A DNA stretch of 64,000 bases from NCBI RefSeq assembly GCF_001012815.1, contig NZ_JYJP01000026.1, positions 1-64,000 on the forward strand, in the 5' to 3' direction. Origin of the DNA: Vibrio mexicanus. GTDB taxonomy: Bacteria; Pseudomonadota; Gammaproteobacteria; Enterobacterales; Vibrionaceae. This document shows, piece after piece, positions 59,832-64,000 of the stretch; the stretch's first letter is position 1; each line of letters starts with the position of its first letter. Both the position numbers and the translations under genes were made by a program. The notes beneath the pieces are model-generated. The model had not been told where the DNA came from and ran no database searches. It saw only the letters and a program-made list of their open reading frames with translations.

Positions 59832-60674
59832 ATGGATATCAATCAATTCGATTCACTACTTCCTCCTCAAATGGCTGAGAGAGCAGCTGAAATTGGTGTC
59901 GGGAAGGCAACTAAAGATCCTGTTAAATCATTCCTACTTGCTATATCGGCGGGCATACACATTGGTATTGCGTTTGTGTTCTATACCATTGTGACGACTG
60001 GCGCTGGAGATTTGCCATGGGGCATGACTCGCTTTGTCGGTGGACTAGCATTTAGCTTGGGGCTGATTTTGGTGGTAGTGACTGGCGGGGAGCTCTTTAC
60101 TAGCTCTGTATTGACATTAGTTGCGCGAGCCAGCGGAAAGATCAGCTGGAAGATGCTGTTCAATCATTGGCTGATTGTATACTCGGGTAACCTAGTCGGT
60201 GCATTACTGCTTGTGGTGTGCATGTTATTCACCAAACAATACATGTTTGATGGCGGGCAAGTAGGTCTTAACGCGATGGCGATTGCGCAGCACAAGCTGC
60301 ACCACGACTTTTTGCAAGCGGTTGCCTTGGGTATTATGTGTAATGTGCTTGTCTGTATCGCAGTATGGATGACATTTAGTGGCCGCACACTCACCGACAA
60401 AATCATGGTGATGATTTTACCTGTATCCATGTTTGTCTCGGCAGGATTTGAGCATTGCATCGCCAACATGTTTCAAGTGCCACTTGCTATTGCGATCAAA
60501 ACATTTGCACCTGAGTCCTTTTGGATATCAACAGGTGCCTCGATTGAAGCTTATGCAGACCTTACGATGAGTCACTTTATTCTCAACAATTTGCTACCAG
60601 TAACGCTCGGGAACATTATTGGCGGTGGTGTTTTTGTTGGAATGTGGTATTGGCTGATTTACCTCAGAGATTAG
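59832..60674 (+). CDS. focA: Formate transporter FocA
   Basis: Pentameric formate/nitrite channel of the inner membrane (FNT family). With the start MDINQFDSLLPPQMAERAAE it is 280 residues and aligns with E. coli FocA throughout: AFVFYTIVTTGAG, GGLAFSLGLILVV, HHDFLQAVALGIMCNVLVCIAVWM and GFEHCIANMF. Six membrane helices are visible. Its usual partner pflB is not next to it. An earlier in-frame start would add 22 residues and lacks support. Confidence 0.93.
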   Translation: MDINQFDSLLPPQMAERAAEIGVGKATKDPVKSFLLAISAGIHIGIAFVFYTIVTTGAGDLPWGMTRFVGGLAFSLGLILVVVTGGELFTSSVLTLVARASGKISWKMLFNHWLIVYSGNLVGALLLVVCMLFTKQYMFDGGQVGLNAMAIAQHKLHHDFLQAVALGIMCNVLVCIAVWMTFSGRTLTDKIMVMILPVSMFVSAGFEHCIANMFQVPLAIAIKTFAPESFWISTGASIEAYADLTMSHFILNNLLPVTLGNIIGGGVFVGMWYWLIYLRD

Positions 60675-60698
60675 TCTCGGTGAGGTCAGCGATATACG

Positions 60699-60732
60699 AG
60701 AGGTTGAGCACTGAGTGTCTCAACCTCTTTTT
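60699..60732 (+). terminator. Terminator of focA
   Basis: gaggttgag pairs with ctcaacctc and is followed by TTTTT, about 30 bases after the focA stop. Confidence 0.85.
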
Positions 60733-60740
60733 GTATCTGG

Positions 60741-60908
60741 TTAGATCAGAGACATCGAGTGACGCGCGGGTGCAGGAATGCCCTGTCTGAGCAGAAACTT
60801 TTCATAATTGATGTCTGCGTAGCTCGAATCAACTTCGCTTGGATCATTAACCAGCCAGTTTAAGTTCTCTTCACTTTCACGAGTTGTAGGTGTGTTTGTC
60901 ATATCCAT
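60741..60908 (-). CDS. Small acidic protein, 55 residues, function unknown
   Basis: A short open frame encoding MDMTNTPTTRESEENLNWLV followed by NDPSEVDSSYADINYEKFLL and a basic end RQGIPAPARHSMSLI. An AGGAAGAG ribosome site lies nine bases before the ATG; a second ATG two codons later is possible. No signal peptide or membrane segment. It lies convergent with focA and downstream of fetB in the same direction, separated by about 200 bases. I do not recognise the family; codon use and the ribosome site support a real gene. Confidence 0.6.
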   Translation of the reverse strand: MDMTNTPTTRESEENLNWLVNDPSEVDSSYADINYEKFLLRQGIPAPARHSMSLI

Positions 60909-61111
60909 GACTGCTCTTCCTATGGTTGCGAGACAAGCAAACTGTAGGTGAGAAGTGTGAATGAATCATGATCGATTGATTACACCTTAATGACCGTCTT
61001 TCTCGCTCTTAAACGGAGATCCGTGGGCACAAAAACAACTCTCTTTGAATCAATCACTTGAGCTATTAACTATGTTATCCACAATTTCTGTGGATAACAT
61101 TTATATGTCGT

Positions 61112-61960
61112 TCATAAAATGTACGATTTAATGAATTTCTCGAAGTTTGAGATGTGAGAATTGGCGTTTTCAATGAGATATAAAGCGACAGTGACTCTAC
61201 CCGTTTTTTCAATGCATCGACGTAGAGCAAGTTGCAGAGTGATAGTCAGGGAAAGTGACATCATCACGAAGATCGCGATCATAATCATCAATTGATACTT
61301 GATGGCGACTAACGGACTTGCGCCACCAAGGATTTGGCCTGTCATCATACCCGGCAGAGTGACTAAGCCCATCGTAGCCATAGACGCTAATGTAGGTGCT
61401 AATGCCTTTCGCATCGCCTCTTGCACGAATTGCCGGCTTGCATACAGCGGGTGTGCGCCTAGGGAAATTGCTCCCTCATACTCACTGCGCCTTTCAGAAA
61501 AACAGGTAAAGCAATTTTGCAGGGCGACAATATTACCACCGAGGCTGTTGCCCAATAGCATGCCGGCGAGGGGGATTAAGTATTGCGCGCTATAAAAAGG
61601 GGTAGGACGAACCACAACGACACAAATAAGAATCAGAACCGGGCTCAGCCCAAGAAACAGACCGGAGAGTACAGGAATAAATAATGGTTTCTTTGGTAGT
61701 TTTGCTTTGCCAATGATAGAACTTGCACCAATGATTATCATGATAGACAACCAGAGTAAGTTGACCCAAAGGCTATTGAGATCAAATAGATATTCAAGAT
61801 ACAAACCAACCAAAGCCAGCTGTAATACCATCCTACCAACACCAATTACGATGTCTTTTCCTAGCCTTAGTTGAAAGTAATGGTTAATCAAATACGGGAC
61901 TATAAGCGTCGTCGAAAATAAGGCGAGCTGCCCCCAAGAAATATCTACAACACTGTCCAC
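61112..61960 (-). CDS. fetB: FetB-like ABC transporter permease (UPF0014)
   Basis: A 282-residue membrane protein with about six to seven helices of the UPF0014/FetB family (YbbM): GQLALFSTTLIVPYLINH, PLAGMLLGNSLGGNIVALQNCF, ISLGAHPLYASRQFVQEAMRKAL and TLPGMMTGQILGGASPLVAIKYQ. In E. coli FetA (ATPase) and FetB export iron and protect against peroxide. No ATPase gene is adjacent here on either side, so its partner must lie elsewhere or is missing. Confidence 0.88.
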   Translation of the reverse strand: MDSVVDISWGQLALFSTTLIVPYLINHYFQLRLGKDIVIGVGRMVLQLALVGLYLEYLFDLNSLWVNLLWLSIMIIIGASSIIGKAKLPKKPLFIPVLSGLFLGLSPVLILICVVVVRPTPFYSAQYLIPLAGMLLGNSLGGNIVALQNCFTCFSERRSEYEGAISLGAHPLYASRQFVQEAMRKALAPTLASMATMGLVTLPGMMTGQILGGASPLVAIKYQLMIMIAIFVMMSLSLTITLQLALRRCIEKTGRVTVALYLIENANSHISNFEKFIKSYIL

Positions 61961-62349
61961 GATTACCTTCCTCTACTTAACCATATTTATTGTATGCGAA
62001 TAGTCAATTCGTTGGCTAGGAGCTTGATCCCTTATGGCTTGGATCCACAGCGCATTTCTCCCTCAAAAGGAGTAGGGAGATGTCTCAATGTTGTGAAAAT
62101 GTTGTATCTTTAACTAGGTGGTTACCTAATTAATTCTTCACAACTGTTAATATATTTACACATATTTTTTCATCCGAACACATCTCTGGATGAGCTCAAA
62201 AAAGTGTTGAATATTAAAGGTTGTAGGCAAGTATTCGATTGAATGGAGTGGAAGGTTTGGTCTAACATTCCGCAGTAGAAATAACAAAAAAAGTCGCGCC
62301 GAGCAGAGTGACGTGTGGCTCAATTACTAGATACAAAATAGGCAAATGT
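61961..62349. other. fetB-torE divergent intergenic region
   Basis: About 390 bases with no gene. It must hold the torE promoter and the fetB promoter. A 10-bp dyad at 62110-62133 is listed separately. Confidence 0.5.
62110..62133. promoter_or_regulatory. Dyad upstream of torECA
   Basis: TTAACTAGGT and ACCTAATTAA, separated by GGTT, form a 10-bp inverted repeat with one mismatch, about 215 bases before torE. It is a candidate binding site for the tor regulator or another factor; I do not match it to a known motif. Confidence 0.35.
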
Positions 62350-62526
62350 ATGAGTGATGTTAACAAAATTGAGAGCAGCGAAAAACGCTCGATGGAGTGG
62401 AAGTCTTTCTTCTTTATTGCTGTCGTTCTTTTTCCCGTGCTGAGTGTGGCGGTCGTAGGCGGCTATGGATTCATTGTTTGGATGCTACAAGTCTTCGTCT
62501 TTGGTCCTCCGGGTATGCATGGTTAA
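62350..62526 (+). CDS. torE: TorE, small membrane protein of the TMAO reductase operon
   Basis: A 58-residue protein (MSDVNKIESSEKRSMEWKS...) with one membrane helix (about 20-45) ending VFGPPGMHG, the TorE family found before torC in Shewanella and vibrios. It resembles NapE and is thought to assist the respiratory complex; its exact role is not known. It leads torE-torC-torA. The short upstream extension of the frame has no support. Confidence 0.9.
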   Translation: MSDVNKIESSEKRSMEWKSFFFIAVVLFPVLSVAVVGGYGFIVWMLQVFVFGPPGMHG

Positions 62527-62579
62527 TCCCACCTAAGCAAAACACGCACTTTATTTAAACGGTTTAAGAGAACAAATCA

Positions 62580-63759
62580 TGAAATCACTGATTGTTAAAA
62601 TGTGGCGCACAATGACGCGTCCTGCTGTCCATATCAGCTTGGTGTGCTGACTATGGGTGGCTTTATCGCGGGTGTTATTTTCTGGGGTGGCTTTAACACT
62701 GCGTTAGAAGTAACCAACACAGAAGAATTCTGTATCAGCTGTCATACCATGCGTGAGAACGTATACGTTGAACTGCAAGAAACTCCGCACTGGAAGAACA
62801 GCTCAGGTGTTCGTGCAACGTGTCCTGATTGTCACGTTCCACATAACTGGACAGATAAGATCGCTCGTAAGATGCAGGCTTCAAAAGAAGTGTTCGCTCA
62901 AGTCTTTGGCGATCTTGATACACCAGAGAAATTTGAAGCTCGTCGTCTAGAGCTTGCTCGTCATGAGTGGGACCGTTTCTCTGCAAATGGCTCGCTAGAG
63001 TGTAAAAACTGTCACGCTTATGAGTCGATGGACTTCGAGCAAATGTCTCCAACTGCTCGTATTCAAATGAAGCAAGCGGCGGAACGTGACCAAAGCTGTG
63101 TTGACTGTCACAAAGGTATTGCCCACCATCTTCCACAAGATATGGAAGCGGCAAGCGGTATTGTTGGCGAGCTAGAACAAGTGGCTAACAGCACTCGCTA
63201 CTCAAATGGTAATGACGTTATTTCTATCCGTCACCTTCCACTGTACACAGACGCAACTGCAGAAACTGAAGCGGGTCTACTAAGCCCAGCAAGTAAAGTG
63301 CAGATTGTTTCTGAGCGTGGCGACATGATGGAAATTCAAATTGACGGCTGGCGTAAAGCAAAAGGCTTTGGTCGTGTAATTCAAGAAGATTTCGGTTTGA
63401 ACATTTCTACTGCGATTCTTACTCGTGAAGTGTCACAAAGTGACGTTATCACTGTAGGCGAGAAGAAAGAAGATGAGTTGACAGGTCTTCCGTGGGAAGA
63501 AGTTAGCCTATCACTGTGGATGAAGAAAGAGTCAATGGTGCCAAGCTTCGATCCAATTTGGAACGCAGCTGGTCAGGCTTACACCACTAACTGTTCTACG
63601 TGTCACTCACAGCCGGATGAAGCGCACTTCAGTGCTAACGGTTGGGTAGGTATGCTAGATGGCATGATCGCATTCGTAAACTTCGACACAGATACAGAAG
63701 CATTGGTTCTTAAGTATCTACAGAAGCACTCATCAGATTTTTCTGACGGCCATCACTAA
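62580..63759 (+). CDS. torC: Pentaheme c-type cytochrome TorC (frameshifted near the 5' end)
   Basis: Membrane-anchored NapC/NirT-family quinol oxidase that feeds electrons to TorA. The first frame, [21 protein letters not shown], stops early at 62650; the second carries [17 protein letters not shown] and the rest. Restoring one G to the GG near 62641 joins them and gives an N-terminal anchor. Five CxxCH heme motifs are seen: CISCH, CPDCH, CKNCH, CVDCH and CSTCH, the last in the TorC-specific C-terminal domain. Length after repair is about 392 residues, the normal size. Confidence 0.93.
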
Positions 63760-63782
63760 TAGACGTCAATTGGAGTAACACA

Positions 63783-64000
63783 ATGGCAATTACTAGAAGA
63801 AGTTTTCTAAAAGGTGTCGCAACAACAAGTGCGGTATCTGTTATTGGTCCAAGCCTTTTGGCGTCGGCTTCTGCATCGGCTGCAGAAACAGAAGGCACTT
63901 GGAAAGTATCGGGTTCACACTGGGGCGCATTCCGCGCTCGAGTGTACGCAGGTAAAGTTCAAGAGATTAAACCTTTAGAACTCGATAAACACCCAACTGA
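63783..64000 (+). CDS. torA: Trimethylamine-N-oxide reductase TorA (partial, runs off the window)
   Basis: Periplasmic molybdenum cofactor enzyme that reduces TMAO to TMA in anaerobic respiration. Only about 72 codons are present: the Tat signal with the twin-arginine motif TRRSFLKG (3-10), a hydrophobic stretch ending SASASAA, and the start of the mature protein GTWKVSGSHWGAFRARVYAGK. It begins 23 bases after torC, consistent with the torECA operon. TorD, its chaperone, is encoded at 27 kb. Confidence 0.93.
   Translation, partial: MAITRRSFLKGVATTSAVSVIGPSLLASASASAAETEGTWKVSGSHWGAFRARVYAGKVQEIKPLELDKHPT

Overview
The window looks like chromosome I of a Vibrio or close Vibrionaceae relative. 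The evidence is protein similarity recalled by eye (Gsk, HisG, TopA, MukBEF, TfoY, TorECA) and gene order: purB-hflD-mnmA-gsk-hns-lysW-his, topA-glgC-glgA-x-x-x-tfoY-purR-torD-torR-elyC-cmoM-mukFEB, and rluE/icd-cspD/clpS-clpA. Almost everything is core housekeeping. I see no prophage, insertion sequence, integron cassette, CRISPR array, rRNA or tRNA.

Layout. 0.1-5.4 kb: purine and tRNA genes (purB, hflD, mnmA, gsk); purB and gsk each carry a clear PurR operator. 5.5-8.3 kb: hns, then a lysine riboswitch driving an NhaC-type lysine transporter. 8.4-15.9 kb: the eight-gene histidine operon behind a His-codon leader peptide and attenuator. 15.9-22.9 kb: ruvC, yciN, topA and the glgC-glgA glycogen operon with a structured, CsrA-like leader. 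23-29.7 kb: small membrane and regulatory genes, tfoY behind a c-di-GMP-I riboswitch, purR, torD, torR and elyC. 29.8-37.1 kb: cmoM-mukF-mukE-mukB. 37.2-44 kb: an ATP-grasp ligase / inactive transglutaminase-7TM / retropepsin-like trio, then cmoB, cmoA, a PilZ protein and a DUF72 protein. 44.3-57.4 kb: aspS, a pullulanase lipoprotein, rluE, monomeric icd, cspD, clpS and clpA. 57.5-64 kb: a DUF218 protein, an NAD-binding protein, focA, fetB, torE, torC and the start of torA.

How genes work together. PurR (26 kb) is predicted to act on the purB and gsk operators in the same window. TorD and TorR (27-28 kb) serve the TorA reductase whose torECA operon begins at 62.3 kb. c-di-GMP enters twice, through the tfoY riboswitch and the PilZ protein. 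CmoM, CmoB and CmoA all belong to the cmo5U34 tRNA modification pathway.

Quality warning. At least nine genes carry a frameshift that restores family-like sequence when corrected: hisC, hisB, hisA, the DUF72 gene, aspS, pulA, rluE, the NAD-binding gene near 58.4 kb and torC. Eight fit loss of one base, mostly from a run of identical bases; hisA fits loss of two. Because aspS is essential, these are most simply base-calling errors, not real pseudogenes. The regulatory RNAs and the transglutaminase/retropepsin trio are the most interesting biology; I did not find a convincing wholly new system.
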